Assembly: GCF_013033355.1 (NCBI RefSeq)
Contig: NZ_WQDY01000002.1
Location: forward strand, 186,001 to 250,000
Reading direction: 5' to 3'
From: Ruegeria lacuscaerulensis
GTDB taxonomy: Bacteria > Pseudomonadota > Alphaproteobacteria > Rhodobacterales > Rhodobacteraceae
DNA: 64,000 nucleotides
Positions 45,958 to 56,040 of this stretch are shown piece after piece. Numbering within the stretch: position 1 is the first letter of the stretch; the number at the start of each line of letters is the position of its first letter. The notes beneath the pieces are model-generated. The model was not told the origin of the DNA. It saw nothing but the letters and a program-made list of their open reading frames with translations, and did no database searches. The position numbers and the translations under genes are program-made.

Positions 45958-47469
45958 ATGGTCGCCCGCTCTCATACCGTCGCTTTCCAAGGGGTTGAGG
46001 CCCGCCCGGTCGAGGTGCAATGCGCCGTCGAGCCGGGCCTGCCCGCTTTTTCCATCGTCGGCCTGCCCGACAAAGCCGTGTCCGAGGCCCGAGACCGCGT
46101 GCGCAGCGCGCTCAGTTCCATGGCCATCGCTCTGCCGTCGAAACGCATCACCATCAACCTCTCGCCCGCCGATCTGCCAAAAGAAGGCAGCCATTTCGAC
46201 CTGCCCATCGCCGTCGCGCTGCTATCCGCACTGGAAATAATCCCTCCCGACGCCGCCGAAGGTGCGGTGTCCTTGGGTGAGCTGTCACTGGACGGATCGC
46301 TTGTACCCGTGGTCGGCGCTCTGCCCGCTGCCATGACCGCCGCCGCCGAAGATCGCGCGCTGCTGTGCCCCAAAGCCTCCAGCGCCGAGGCGGCTTGGGT
46401 CGATGCTACACAGGTTATCGGGGCCACATCACTGGGCGATGTGGTGCGGCATTTCTCAGGTCAGGCCCCTTTATCCGCCGCCCAACCCGGCGAGGTCAGC
46501 CTTGCGCCCAGCGCGCGCGACCTGCGCGATGTGAAAGGGCAAGAGCGGGCCAAACGCGCGTTGGAAATTGCCGCCGCCGGGCGACACCACCTGATCATGA
46601 TCGGCACGCCGGGGTCGGGCAAATCCATGCTGGCCGCGCGTCTGCCGGGAATTCTGCCGCCTTTGGCCCCATCCGAGGCGCTGGAAACCTCTATGATCCA
46701 ATCACTCTGCGGGTTGCTGGACGAAGGCGGGATCAGCCGCACCCGTCCGTTTCGCGAGCCGCACCATACCGCCTCAATGGCTGCAATTGTCGGAGGCGGC
46801 CGGGGTGCCAAACCCGGTGAGATTTCCTTGGCTCATAACGGAGTTCTGTTCATGGACGAATTCCCCGAATTTCCGCGCACCGTTCTGGAAACCCTGCGCC
46901 AACCGATTGAAACGGGCGAGGTCATGGTCGCCCGCGCCAATGCCCATGTGAAATACCCTTGTCGCTTCATGCTGGTGGCCGCCGCCAACCCCTGCAAATG
47001 CGGATATCTAACGGACCCCGCCCGCGCCTGTTCCCGCGCGCCAGTCTGTGGTGAGGATTATCTGGGCCGTATCTCTGGCCCGCTTTTGGATCGGTTCGAC
47101 TTGCGGATTGAGGTGCCTCCGGTCGGGTTCACCGATTTGGACCTGCCGCCTTCCGGAGACAACTCTGCCACCGTTGCCGCAAGGGTCGAAGCCACCCGTA
47201 CTGTGCAGGCGGAGCGGTTTGAGGGCATGGAGCCCCGCCAGAACGCGGATATGGAGGGTAAGTTGTTGGAGGAAATCGCCGCCCCCGACGCCGAAGGCAA
47301 AGAGCTGTTGCTGAAAGCCGCCGAACGGTTCGGCCTGTCGGCGCGCGCCTATCACCGCATCCTGCGGGTCGCGCGCACCATTGCTGATCTTGAAGGCGCG
47401 CCAGATATCCGCCGACCCCACGTGGCCGAGGCGCTGAGCTTTCGCATCAGCGCCCGGGCGGCGTCTTAA
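45958..47469 (+). CDS. comM: YifB/ComM-family Mg-chelatase-like AAA+ ATPase
   Basis: A 503-residue ComM: an N-terminal Lon-S16-like domain (about 1-170), an AAA+ Mg-chelatase domain with Walker [13 protein letters not shown] near residue 218 and Walker [10 protein letters not shown], and a C-terminal lid domain. Cys-rich [16 protein letters not shown] is a family zinc-like insert. ComM is a helicase driving branch migration of incoming DNA in natural transformation and in gene-transfer-agent uptake. AAGG precedes the ATG. It overlaps convergent gshB by four bases. Confidence 0.93.
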   Translation: MVARSHTVAFQGVEARPVEVQCAVEPGLPAFSIVGLPDKAVSEARDRVRSALSSMAIALPSKRITINLSPADLPKEGSHFDLPIAVALLSALEIIPPDAAEGAVSLGELSLDGSLVPVVGALPAAMTAAAEDRALLCPKASSAEAAWVDATQVIGATSLGDVVRHFSGQAPLSAAQPGEVSLAPSARDLRDVKGQERAKRALEIAAAGRHHLIMIGTPGSGKSMLAARLPGILPPLAPSEALETSMIQSLCGLLDEGGISRTRPFREPHHTASMAAIVGGGRGAKPGEISLAHNGVLFMDEFPEFPRTVLETLRQPIETGEVMVARANAHVKYPCRFMLVAAANPCKCGYLTDPARACSRAPVCGEDYLGRISGPLLDRFDLRIEVPPVGFTDLDLPPSGDNSATVAARVEATRTVQAERFEGMEPRQNADMEGKLLEEIAAPDAEGKELLLKAAERFGLSARAYHRILRVARTIADLEGAPDIRRPHVAEALSFRISARAAS

Positions 47470-48398
47470 ACCTTGGCCTCAATCGCCTGCCAGATTTTTT
47501 CGGCGATGTTCACACCGTCGAACCGCTCCAACTCCTGAATACCGGTGGGCGAGGTCACGTTGATCTCAGTCAGATAATCTCCGATCACGTCGATACCGAC
47601 GAAGATCTGGCCTTTTTCCTTCAGCAACGGACCGATGGCGGCGCAAATCTCCAAATCCCGGTCGGACAGGCCGATCTTTTCCGGGCGGCCACCCACATGC
47701 ATGTTCGACCGCGTCTCTCCCTTGGCCGGCACACGGTTGATTGCGCCGACTGCCTCACCATCAACCAGAATCACCCGTTTGTCGCCATTGCTGACGTCGG
47801 GCAGGAACTTCTGCACGATCAGCGGCTCACGCGAGAACCCGGTGAACAGTTCATGCAATGAGGTCAGATTTCGGTCACTGGCATCCAGCCGGAACACGCC
47901 CGCACCGCCGTTGCCATAAAGCGGCTTGAGAATGATATCGCCATGCTTTTCCTTGAACGCTTTGATCGTCTGTAAATCACGCGCGATGGTCGTCGGCGGC
48001 GTTAGATCGGGGAAATCCAGAACCAGCAGTTTTTCGGGGTAATTGCGCACCCAGAACGGATCATTGACCACCAGCGCCTTGCCCTTCAGACGGTCCAGCA
48101 AATGCGTTGACGTGATATAGTGCATATCGAACGGAGGATCCTGACGCAGCCAGATCACATCGAAATCAGCCAGATCAACCTCACGCTCGGGGCCCAGCTC
48201 TGCCGGATTGCCCGCCACGCGCTGAACGGTCATGTCGTGGCCGCGCGCCGTGACCCGCCCTTCCTGATACGCCAACTGATCCGGCCCGTAGAAAAACAGT
48301 GAGTGCCCACGCGCCTGCGCCTCTTCGGCCAGTCGGAATGAGCTGTCTGCATTAATATCCACGGCCCCGATCGGGTCCATCTGAAAGGCGATTTTCAT
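47466..48398 (-). CDS. gshB: Glutathione synthase
   Basis: A 310-residue ATP-grasp enzyme adding glycine to gamma-glutamylcysteine. Typical motifs are [15 protein letters not shown] at the N-terminus, [13 protein letters not shown], the ATP-grasp loop [12 protein letters not shown] and [19 protein letters not shown]. It lies in the usual group yraN-rsmI-gshB-lpoA-like, transcribed with yraN on the minus strand. The nearby glutathione-transferase relative fits a glutathione-using cell. Confidence 0.96.
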   Translation of the reverse strand: MKIAFQMDPIGAVDINADSSFRLAEEAQARGHSLFFYGPDQLAYQEGRVTARGHDMTVQRVAGNPAELGPEREVDLADFDVIWLRQDPPFDMHYITSTHLLDRLKGKALVVNDPFWVRNYPEKLLVLDFPDLTPPTTIARDLQTIKAFKEKHGDIILKPLYGNGGAGVFRLDASDRNLTSLHELFTGFSREPLIVQKFLPDVSNGDKRVILVDGEAVGAINRVPAKGETRSNMHVGGRPEKIGLSDRDLEICAAIGPLLKEKGQIFVGIDVIGDYLTEINVTSPTGIQELERFDGVNIAEKIWQAIEAKV

Positions 48399-48459
48399 GG
48401 CGTGTCCCTCGGTTTCACGCCAGATACATGGCCCAGCAGGGCCACGGGATCAATGGGGG

Positions 48460-48831
48460 TCAGGCCTCGCCAAAGGCGTTTTCGATGATTTGAACAGCGC
48501 CCGAGGCGTCCACAAGCGCGGCGTCAAAGCGCACATTTGTCAGCTGCCCATCGGGTTCATGTTCTAGAAACTGCGCCGCCGAGGCACAAATCCGGTTCAT
48601 CTGTCGCCGATTGATCCGCGCCGCCGCCGCGTCAAAACTGCTGCTTTTCTTGACCTCGATGAACACCAGACCATCGGCGTTACGCGCGATCAGGTCTATT
48701 TCCCCACCGGCCCCGCGCCAACGACGATGCGCAATCGAAAAGCCGCGACGTTCATAGTCGGTCGCAACCCGCATCTCGGCGGATTGACCCGCCTGATAAG
48801 ACACAGAGCTCCGAACAGCGCGCGCGGACAT
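48460..48831 (-). CDS. yraN: YraN (UPF0102) family protein
   Basis: A 123-residue small protein with the restriction-endonuclease-like core: GGEIDLIARN and FIEVKKSS give the D-x(n)-E-x-K nuclease motif, preceded by the basic Tyr-Arg-Gly start RRGFSIAHRRWRG. Its substrate is not established; the family has been linked to Holliday-junction-type activity. It follows rsmI with one base between, so the two are co-transcribed. Confidence 0.92.
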   Translation of the reverse strand: MSARAVRSSVSYQAGQSAEMRVATDYERRGFSIAHRRWRGAGGEIDLIARNADGLVFIEVKKSSSFDAAAARINRRQMNRICASAAQFLEHEPDGQLTNVRFDAALVDASGAVQIIENAFGEA

Positions 48832-48832
48832 G

Positions 48833-49690
48833 TCATCCCTTTCCCAGTTTCAGCGCCTTTTGATAAATCGGACGGCGCGGAAGTTTGTACATTTCCGAAA
48901 CCAGATCCGCCGCATCCCGAACCGAATGGGATTCCAAGGCCCTTTTCAGAGCTTCTTCTACGTCAGATTCGTTAACAGTTTCCGAATGGCTGCGATCCAC
49001 CAGAAGAACAATTTCGCCTTTGATGGTCTGATCCTGCAGCCCTTGGGCAAGGTCTTTCAGGGTCCCGCGGCGAACCTCTTCGAATTTCTTGGTTAATTCG
49101 CGGCACAGGGCGGCATGACGCGACTCTCCCAATACATATGCCAGATCGGACAGGCAGGCCGCGACACGCTTTGGCGATTCGTAGAAAACAAGCGTGCCGG
49201 GTATGTCGCGCAACGCCTCGATCCGTGCCCGGCGCGCGCCCGATGCATTGGGCAAGAATCCGGCAAAAAAGAACGCATCCGTTGGCAATCCGGCCAGTGT
49301 CAGGGCCATTAAAGCCGCCGATGGCCCGGGCGCACAGGTCACCATGTGACCGGCCTCAGCCGCCTGACGCCCCAGCTCATAACCCGGATCAGCAATCAGT
49401 GGCATCCCAGCCTCAGAGGCATAGGCAACCGATTTCCCTTCGGCCAGCGCGTCCAGGATCTTGCCCCGCGCGCCTGCACCGCTGTGATCGTGATAGGCCA
49501 GAATGCGCCGTCCCTCCAACGGCACACCGTGAATCTCCATCAGGCGCCGAAGGCTGCGGGTATCCTCGGCAGCGACCACATCAGCCGAGGCCAGCACATC
49601 CAGCGCCCTGAGCGTGATATCGCGCGCCGTTCCGATCGGAGTGGCGACAAAATACAGGCCCGCGCCCAATCTGACTTTTTGGTGATTCAA
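48833..49690 (-). CDS. rsmI: 16S rRNA (cytidine-1402-2'-O)-methyltransferase
   Basis: A 285-residue tetrapyrrole-methylase-fold enzyme methylating the ribose of C1402 in 16S rRNA. Motifs are LYFVATPIGTARDITLRA, AAEDTRSLRRLM, SEAGMPLIADPGYEL and CAPGPSAALMAL. The usual SDAGTP is changed to SEAGMP here. It heads the rsmI-yraN pair and is divergent from the LpoA-like gene. Confidence 0.95.
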   Translation of the reverse strand: MNHQKVRLGAGLYFVATPIGTARDITLRALDVLASADVVAAEDTRSLRRLMEIHGVPLEGRRILAYHDHSGAGARGKILDALAEGKSVAYASEAGMPLIADPGYELGRQAAEAGHMVTCAPGPSAALMALTLAGLPTDAFFFAGFLPNASGARRARIEALRDIPGTLVFYESPKRVAACLSDLAYVLGESRHAALCRELTKKFEEVRRGTLKDLAQGLQDQTIKGEIVLLVDRSHSETVNESDVEEALKRALESHSVRDAADLVSEMYKLPRRPIYQKALKLGKG

Positions 49691-49713
49691 AGCTGGACCC
49701 TCGCAGCGTGACG

Positions 49714-49735
49714 TTTATTATCGCGACCTAATAAA
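49714..49735. repeat. Perfect AT-rich dyad between rsmI and the LpoA-like gene
   Basis: TTTATTA (49714-49720), eight bases, TAATAAA (49729-49735). It lies in the 87-base divergent gap. The arms could be back-to-back -10 boxes for both genes, or an operator. Confidence 0.4.
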
Positions 49736-49777
49736 ATGGCGTCTTTCAAGTCGCCGGGACAGGGAGTTTTCATTCAG

Positions 49778-50950
49778 ATGTTTACCGTTTGCAAGCCCGT
49801 TCGCAAACTGGCAAAAACCGCCGCCGTTTTGGCCACCGCCGCTTTTCTGACCGCCTGTGAGACAACAGGACTGGGCGGAGGGCCATCGATTAACACCTCT
49901 AAGCCGGTGCCTGTGGCGCTGCTGGTTCCGGCGGGATCGGCCAATTCGGGCGATGCGGCCTTGGCCCGAAGCCTTGAGAATGCAGCACGTATGGCCATGG
50001 CAGATTTGCAAAATGTGCAGATCGACCTTCGGGTTTATGACACGCGCGGCAGCTCGAACACAGCGGCGGAGGTGGCCCAACGGGCCGTGGCGGATGGTGC
50101 AAAGGTTATCCTGGGTCCGGTTTACGCGCAGGCAGCAAACTCGGCAGGGTTAGCCGTTTTAAACAACAACGTGAATGTCCTGTCGTTCTCGAACAACACC
50201 AGCATCGCGGGCGGGAACGTCTTTGTCCTGGGCCCCACCTTCGACAACACGGCTAACCGACTCGTTAATTTTGCCGGTTCGCGGGGCAAAAACAACATGG
50301 TCATCGTGCACAGCAACGATGCGGCAGGCCAGTTGGGACAATCTGCCATCGCCAACGCGCTAAGTAACAGTCGCGTCAACAACGCTGGAACAGTCGGCTA
50401 TGACCGGTCCCAGCAGGGCGTGATCAACTCGGTTCCGACAATCAAGGCCACGGTGGATGCATCTGCGGCTGACTCGGTGTTCCTTACGGCAACCACGGCT
50501 GGTGCGTTGCCACTCTATTCGCAGTTGCTGCCAGAGGCGGGTGTCTCGCCAGCAACGACGCAATATATCGGTCTGACACGCTGGGATATTCCGGCTCAGA
50601 CGCTTGAATTGCCGGGCGTGCAGGGGGGATGGTTCGCGCTACCCGACCCGGCCAAGGCACAGTCCTATCGTCAGCGGTACAACAATTCCTATGGTGAGGC
50701 ACCGCACCCTATCAGCGGGCTGGCATACGACGGCATCGCAGCAATCGGAGCCTTGGTCAGCCAGGGTAAATCGGATGCGCTTACGGCTTCGGCCCTGACA
50801 CAAAATGCCGGTTTCCAGGGCGTGGGCGGCATCTTTCGCTTGCGCTCGAACGGTACCAACGAACGCGGTCTGGCAGTTGCCACGATCCAGAACAAACAGG
50901 TAGTAGTGATTGACCCTGCCCCACAAAGCTTCTCAGGCGCCGGTTTCTGA
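49778..50950 (+). CDS. LpoA-like lipoprotein (penicillin-binding protein activator)
   Basis: A 390-residue lipoprotein with signal and lipobox (LTACETT, acyl Cys near residue 27) and a periplasmic-binding-protein-like Leu/Ile/Val fold (VALLVPAGSANSGDAALARS ... KVILGPVYAQAAN). LpoA of E. coli activates PBP1A; the position next to rsmI and yraN matches lpoA in gammaproteobacteria. The ATG at 49778 gives a proper signal; another at 49736 is possible. Its last 41 bases overlap glnD. Confidence 0.85.
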   Translation: MFTVCKPVRKLAKTAAVLATAAFLTACETTGLGGGPSINTSKPVPVALLVPAGSANSGDAALARSLENAARMAMADLQNVQIDLRVYDTRGSSNTAAEVAQRAVADGAKVILGPVYAQAANSAGLAVLNNNVNVLSFSNNTSIAGGNVFVLGPTFDNTANRLVNFAGSRGKNNMVIVHSNDAAGQLGQSAIANALSNSRVNNAGTVGYDRSQQGVINSVPTIKATVDASAADSVFLTATTAGALPLYSQLLPEAGVSPATTQYIGLTRWDIPAQTLELPGVQGGWFALPDPAKAQSYRQRYNNSYGEAPHPISGLAYDGIAAIGALVSQGKSDALTASALTQNAGFQGVGGIFRLRSNGTNERGLAVATIQNKQVVVIDPAPQSFSGAGF

Positions 50951-53729
50951 TCGACCGGCACTGACGCTCACCCCAAAAGGTGAGCTGATCTGCCCGGCCC
51001 AAGACATATTCGACAGCACCACCGTTCTGGCGCAACTGTCGGAAGCCTTTGAAAACGTATCAAACAACACCGCGCGCCGGGCCGAATGCGTGCGCATTCT
51101 GCGGGATGCCCAAAAGGCAGGGCGGCAAGCCATCGCTGATGCGTTTTCCCAACACCCGTTCGACGCCCGGCCGCTGACCCATTCTTACACCTATCTGACC
51201 GATGGACTGGTCTGCACCGCCATGCAGGTCGCAAGCCATGACCTTCACCCTCTGGCCACGCCGACGCAGGGCGAAAAGATCGCCGTTCTGGCTGTGGGCG
51301 GCTATGGGCGGGGCGAGATGGCCCCCGCGTCAGATGTCGATCTGCTGTTTTTGACGCCCTACAAAATCACTGCCTGGGCCGAAAGCGTGATCGAGTCCAT
51401 GCTGTATATCCTGTGGGATTTGCGTCTGAAGGTCGGGCATTCTTCGCGCACCATCAAGGATTGTCTGCGGCTTGGGGGCGAGGATTTCACCATCCGCACT
51501 GCTATGCTGGAGCAGCGTTATCTGGCGGGCGACACGGCCTTGGGCGATGAACTCAAAACCCGCCTGCGGGACGAGTTGTTCAAGGGCACCGAACGTCAAT
51601 TTATCGAAGCCAAACTGCAAGAGCGTGACGAGCGCCACAAAAAGCAGGGCCAGCGTTATATGGTCGAGCCTAATGTCAAAGAAGGCAAAGGCGGGCTGCG
51701 CGACCTGCAGTCGCTGTATTGGATCGCGAAATACATCTACGACGTTCAGGACGTTTCTGAATTTGTACCGCTGGGGCTGATAACAGAAGGCGAGTACAAA
51801 GCCTTCGACGAGGCCGAGGAGTTCCTGTGGGCCGTGCGCTCGCATCTGCATCTGGTAACGGGCCGCGCTACTGAGCACCTGACCTTCGATATGCAGGTCG
51901 AGGTGGCCGATCGCATGGGCTATGAGGATCGCGCCGGTCGCCGTGCCGTCGAGGTTTTCATGCAGCGGTATTTCCGCGAGGCGACGATGGTGGGCGAATT
52001 GACCCGCATCTTCTTGACCAAGCTGGAAGCCGCGCACATGAAGGGCGCACCGCTGCTGGAACGGATTTTCCGCCGTCGCCCACGGGTCAAGGCAGGGTAT
52101 CAAGTCGTTCATGGTCGTTTGGACGTCGCTGACCCGGACCAGTTCCTGTCCGATAAGGTGAACCTGCTGCGTCTGTTCGAGGAAGGGTTGCGCACGGGCA
52201 TGCTGATCCATCCGGATGCGATGCGTCTTGTGACAGCGAATCTGAACCTGATCGATGAGGACATGCGCGAAGACAAGGAAGCACAACGTATCTTCCTTGA
52301 TCTTATGCTGAAACACGGCAACCCCGAACGCGCCCTGCGCCGGATGAACGAGCTGGGGGTCCTGTCAGCCTTTATCCCCGAATTTGAGCACATCGTCGCG
52401 ATGATGCAGTTCAACATGTATCACAGCTATACGGTGGACGAACACACCATCCAGTGCATCGTCAACCTCAACCAGATCGAACGCGGAAAACTGGTGGAAT
52501 CCCTCCCGTTGGCTTCGTCGATCCTGAAAGAGGGCGTGAACCGCAAGGTTTTGTATGTCGCCCTGCTGATCCATGATATTGCCAAGGGGCGGCCCGAAGA
52601 TCACTCGATCCTCGGCGCGCAGATGGCACGCAAAATCGCGCCGAGGCTTGGGTTGAACAAGGCCGATTGCGAAACGGTCGAATGGCTGGTGCGATATCAC
52701 CTGCTGATGTCTGACATGGCGCAGAAGCGCGATATTTCCGATCCGCGCACGGTACGTGATTTCGCGAAGGCCGTGAAAACAGTCAAACGGTTGGACCTGC
52801 TGACAGTTCTAACGGTCTGTGACATTCGCGGCGTAGGGCCGGATACGTGGAACAACTGGAAGGCCACTCTGCTGCGGGCGCTGCACGCGGAAACCAAACG
52901 TGCCCTTGAAACCGGGATGGAAGACCTCAACCGTGCCAATCGCGGAGCCGAGGCCAAAAAGACCCTGCGCGCCGAATTGGCCGATTGGTCCAAGGCTGAC
53001 CTGAAAACCGAGACCGGTCGGCATTACGACCCCTATTGGCAGGGCCTTAACCTGTCGACGCATGTTGAGTTTGCCGAGATGTTGCAAGCGCTTGATCACA
53101 GTGGCGACGCGGGCGCGATGGAAATTCGCCTGCAACCGGACGAGGATCGCGACGCCACTCGCGCCTGTTTCGCCATGGGCGATCATCCGGGTATTTTCGC
53201 GCGGATCGCTGGCGCGCTGGCGCTGGTTGGGGCGAACGTGGTCGATGCGCGCAGCTATACGACCAAAGATGGTTATGTCACGGATGCATTCTGGATACAG
53301 GACGCAGATGGCCGCCCATTCGAAGCCAGCCGCCTGCCACGCCTGACGCAGATGATACACAAAACGTTAAAGGGCGAAGTTGTGGCGCGTGACGCGCTGA
53401 AATCGCGCGACAAGATCAAGAAACGCGAACGCGCCTTCAACGTGCCGACGCATATCATCTTCGACAATGACGGGTCCGAGATCTACACGATAATCGAGGT
53501 CGATACCCGTGACCGTCCCGGTTTGCTCTATGATCTGGCGCGCACGCTGGCCGCAGCCAATGTCTATGTCGCCAACGCGGTGATCGCGACCTATGGCGAA
53601 CAGGTGGTGGACACGTTCTATGTCAAAGACATGTTCGGGCTGAAATACCACTCGGACAGCAAGCAGCGCGGGCTTGAAGCCAAGCTGCGCAAAGCCATCA
53701 CCGAGGGCGCTGAGCGCGCGGAATCATGA
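50910..53729 (+). CDS. glnD: [Protein-PII] uridylyltransferase / uridylyl-removing enzyme
   Basis: A 939-residue nitrogen sensor that uridylylates PII when glutamine is low and removes UMP when it is high. Order: nucleotidyltransferase domain (AVGGYGRGEMAPASDVDLLF near residue 130), helical linker, HD hydrolase domain (LLIHDIAKGRPEDHS near 550), and two ACT domains (DHPGIFARIAGAL and DRPGLLYDLART). The only usable start is TTG at 50910, inside the previous gene; an in-frame stop lies two codons upstream. murJ overlaps its end. Confidence 0.93.
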   Translation: MTLPHKASQAPVSDRPALTLTPKGELICPAQDIFDSTTVLAQLSEAFENVSNNTARRAECVRILRDAQKAGRQAIADAFSQHPFDARPLTHSYTYLTDGLVCTAMQVASHDLHPLATPTQGEKIAVLAVGGYGRGEMAPASDVDLLFLTPYKITAWAESVIESMLYILWDLRLKVGHSSRTIKDCLRLGGEDFTIRTAMLEQRYLAGDTALGDELKTRLRDELFKGTERQFIEAKLQERDERHKKQGQRYMVEPNVKEGKGGLRDLQSLYWIAKYIYDVQDVSEFVPLGLITEGEYKAFDEAEEFLWAVRSHLHLVTGRATEHLTFDMQVEVADRMGYEDRAGRRAVEVFMQRYFREATMVGELTRIFLTKLEAAHMKGAPLLERIFRRRPRVKAGYQVVHGRLDVADPDQFLSDKVNLLRLFEEGLRTGMLIHPDAMRLVTANLNLIDEDMREDKEAQRIFLDLMLKHGNPERALRRMNELGVLSAFIPEFEHIVAMMQFNMYHSYTVDEHTIQCIVNLNQIERGKLVESLPLASSILKEGVNRKVLYVALLIHDIAKGRPEDHSILGAQMARKIAPRLGLNKADCETVEWLVRYHLLMSDMAQKRDISDPRTVRDFAKAVKTVKRLDLLTVLTVCDIRGVGPDTWNNWKATLLRALHAETKRALETGMEDLNRANRGAEAKKTLRAELADWSKADLKTETGRHYDPYWQGLNLSTHVEFAEMLQALDHSGDAGAMEIRLQPDEDRDATRACFAMGDHPGIFARIAGALALVGANVVDARSYTTKDGYVTDAFWIQDADGRPFEASRLPRLTQMIHKTLKGEVVARDALKSRDKIKKRERAFNVPTHIIFDNDGSEIYTIIEVDTRDRPGLLYDLARTLAAANVYVANAVIATYGEQVVDTFYVKDMFGLKYHSDSKQRGLEAKLRKAITEGAERAES

Positions 53730-55267
53730 AGCAGATCCGGCTGTTCTCGGGCCTGTTCACGGTTGGGTTCTGGACCCTGGCCAGCCGGATATTGGGGTTT
53801 CTTCGGGAAATTCTTCTGACGGCCTTTATCGGGCCGGGCCCGGTGATGGACGCCTTTGTGGCCGCCTTCCGCCTGCCCAACATGTTCCGCCGCTTCTTTG
53901 CCGAAGGTGCGTTCAACGCGGCCTTCGTGCCGATGTTTTCCAAACGGCTGGAAGGGGACGAGAACGCCGAAGGATTCGCACAGGATGCCTTCAACCTGCT
54001 GGCCGTGGCGGTTCTGGGGCTGGTTGGGCTCGCGATGGTGTTCATGCCCGCACTGATCTGGATAACCGCCGAAGGGTTCTATGGCGACGACCGGTTCGAT
54101 CTGGCCGTGGATTATGGTTACGTGGTTTTCCCCTACATCCTGTTCATGTCACTGGCAGCACTGTTTTCGGGCGTTCTGAACGCCACGGGCCGCTTTGCGG
54201 CCGCTGCCGCAGCGCCCGTTCTGCTGAACATCTTTGCCTGCACCGCCATGATCGCCGGAGCCCTGTCGGGCGGCGAAGTCATACGCTGGCTGATCGCCAT
54301 CATCCCCTTGGCCGGAGTTGCGCAGCTTGCACTGGTCTGGGTCGCGACCGAACGTGCGGGCATCCGCATCCGTCCCGGTCGGCCGAAACTCAGCCCGGAA
54401 ATGCGCCGTATGGTCCGTATCGCCGTGCCCGCGGCACTGGCGATGGGGGTCACACAGGTCAATCTGGTCGTGGGGCAGCTTGTGGCCTCAAAAACCGAAA
54501 ACGCGGTCAGTTGGTTGTTTGCCGCGGACCGGCTGTATCAACTGCCTTTGGGTGTGGTGGGCATCGCCGTTGGAATCGTGTTGCTGCCTGACCTGTCTCG
54601 CCGCCTGCGTGCGGGTGACAAAGACGGCGCCCGCAACGCCTTTTCCCGCGCCGGAGAGTTCACGCTGCTACTGACCCTTCCGTCAACCGTGGCCTTTGTG
54701 ATCATGCCGATCCCTCTGGTCTCGGTCCTGTTTGAGCGTGGCCAATTCACCGCCGAGGATACCGCCGCCACCGCGCTGGCCGTGGCGATCTATGGCATCG
54801 GCCTGCCGGCTTTCATGCTGCAAAAGCTGTTGCAACCGCTGTTCTTCGCGCGCGAGGACACAAAATCTCCGTTCCGCTACGCGGTGGTGGCGATGGTGGT
54901 GAATGCGGGGCTGGCCTTTGGGCTTTATCCGCTGGTGGGCTGGATTGCGCCTGCGATTGCAGCCTCGGTCGCCGGGTGGGCCATGGTCGGACTGCTCGCG
55001 CTAGGAGCGCGACGCATGGGCGAGGAGGCGCGCTTTGATGACCGGTTCAAACACCGGGCATGGCGGATCGTGGCCGCATCGCTTGGGATGGGCGTTGGCC
55101 TATTTGCCGCGCTTTCCCTGTTCGGGTGGGCATTTCACCTGCCAGGCTGGCGCTATGTAGCACTGTTGGCCCTCATCATCGGTGCGGCAGTGCTGTATTT
55201 TGTGCTGGGCCACCTGCTGCGCGCCTTCGAGATCAACGAGTTCAAAAAGGCCCTGCGGCGGTCCTGA
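53726..55267 (+). CDS. murJ: Lipid II flippase MurJ
   Basis: A 513-residue polytopic MOP-superfamily protein with 14 expected helices that flips lipid II across the inner membrane. The N-terminal FWTLASRILGFLREILLTAF and the RLPNMFRRFFAEGAFNAAFV motif carry the essential Arg residues. Start overlaps the glnD stop (ATGA). The glnD-murJ pair, also seen with trpS nearby, is conserved in alphaproteobacteria. Confidence 0.95.
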   Translation: MKQIRLFSGLFTVGFWTLASRILGFLREILLTAFIGPGPVMDAFVAAFRLPNMFRRFFAEGAFNAAFVPMFSKRLEGDENAEGFAQDAFNLLAVAVLGLVGLAMVFMPALIWITAEGFYGDDRFDLAVDYGYVVFPYILFMSLAALFSGVLNATGRFAAAAAAPVLLNIFACTAMIAGALSGGEVIRWLIAIIPLAGVAQLALVWVATERAGIRIRPGRPKLSPEMRRMVRIAVPAALAMGVTQVNLVVGQLVASKTENAVSWLFAADRLYQLPLGVVGIAVGIVLLPDLSRRLRAGDKDGARNAFSRAGEFTLLLTLPSTVAFVIMPIPLVSVLFERGQFTAEDTAATALAVAIYGIGLPAFMLQKLLQPLFFAREDTKSPFRYAVVAMVVNAGLAFGLYPLVGWIAPAIAASVAGWAMVGLLALGARRMGEEARFDDRFKHRAWRIVAASLGMGVGLFAALSLFGWAFHLPGWRYVALLALIIGAAVLYFVLGHLLRAFEINEFKKALRRS

Positions 55268-55954
55268 TCAGTCGCGGCGGATACCACCAATGATCCGGGA
55301 CCAACCGCCGGGACCAACCACAAATGACAGAACAAAGCCTGTGGCGAACCCGCCCAGATCGGCCACCCAGTCCAGCGTGCCGCCGAAGATCAGACCGAAC
55401 AACAACTGGATCCCCATCAAAACAGCGATCAGGCTGAAGGCCCGTGACTGGTTTTCGCCTACCAAAGATAACCTACGCCACAAAATCCACGTGAACGCTC
55501 CGATCAGGCCGTATACGGGTGGGAACCCTCCGACCAGCGGATATTGCGGGTCCAGCAGCAGCGCATAGGCCAGCGCCCCGCCGATGCCCGACAGCACAAA
55601 GATCACCAGCATCTGCACGCTGCCAAAAACCTCGGCCACCATTTTGCCCATGGCCAGAACAAAGACGCACACAAAGATGGCCTGAGTGAAATTGGCCGAC
55701 ACGAACGGATATGTCACTAAGCGGATCAGATGTTCAAACGTCCAGCGCCCGTTTTCCATCATCCAGTCGAAAATGTCCGGCGAAAAGGAATAGTGCTGCA
55801 ACGCATCCAGCCGCCAGCCCACGGCCGATGGCCCGCCGACCAACCCACGCGAGCCCAGCGTCAGGGCCAGTTCGATCCCGAAGATGAACAACGCCAGCGC
55901 CGCCACCACGGGCGGCAGAGGGTTCACGGCGGGTGTATAATGCTCACTGCTCAT
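55268..55954 (-). CDS. Rhomboid-like membrane protein lacking catalytic residues
   Basis: A 228-residue protein with six hydrophobic helices in rhomboid order, including helix 4 ending in VYGLIGAF and helix 6 with LGGFATGF. The catalytic GxSG is replaced: the serine position is Phe144 in GGFPPVYGLIG. The catalytic His before LGG is Asp199 (VADLGGF). It should therefore be a pseudoprotease, perhaps binding or chaperoning membrane proteins like derlins. It sits convergent to murJ, with no gap between the two genes, and divergent from trpS. Confidence 0.85.
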   Translation of the reverse strand: MSSEHYTPAVNPLPPVVAALALFIFGIELALTLGSRGLVGGPSAVGWRLDALQHYSFSPDIFDWMMENGRWTFEHLIRLVTYPFVSANFTQAIFVCVFVLAMGKMVAEVFGSVQMLVIFVLSGIGGALAYALLLDPQYPLVGGFPPVYGLIGAFTWILWRRLSLVGENQSRAFSLIAVLMGIQLLFGLIFGGTLDWVADLGGFATGFVLSFVVGPGGWSRIIGGIRRD

Positions 55955-56040
55955 TGGGCTGGCCTTTCGCGGCTGTTGACGTCCCTTGGCCTCATGGGTA
56001 AGCGACGGGGGCTTATTTTTCCAGACGGGAGTTCCCTTCG

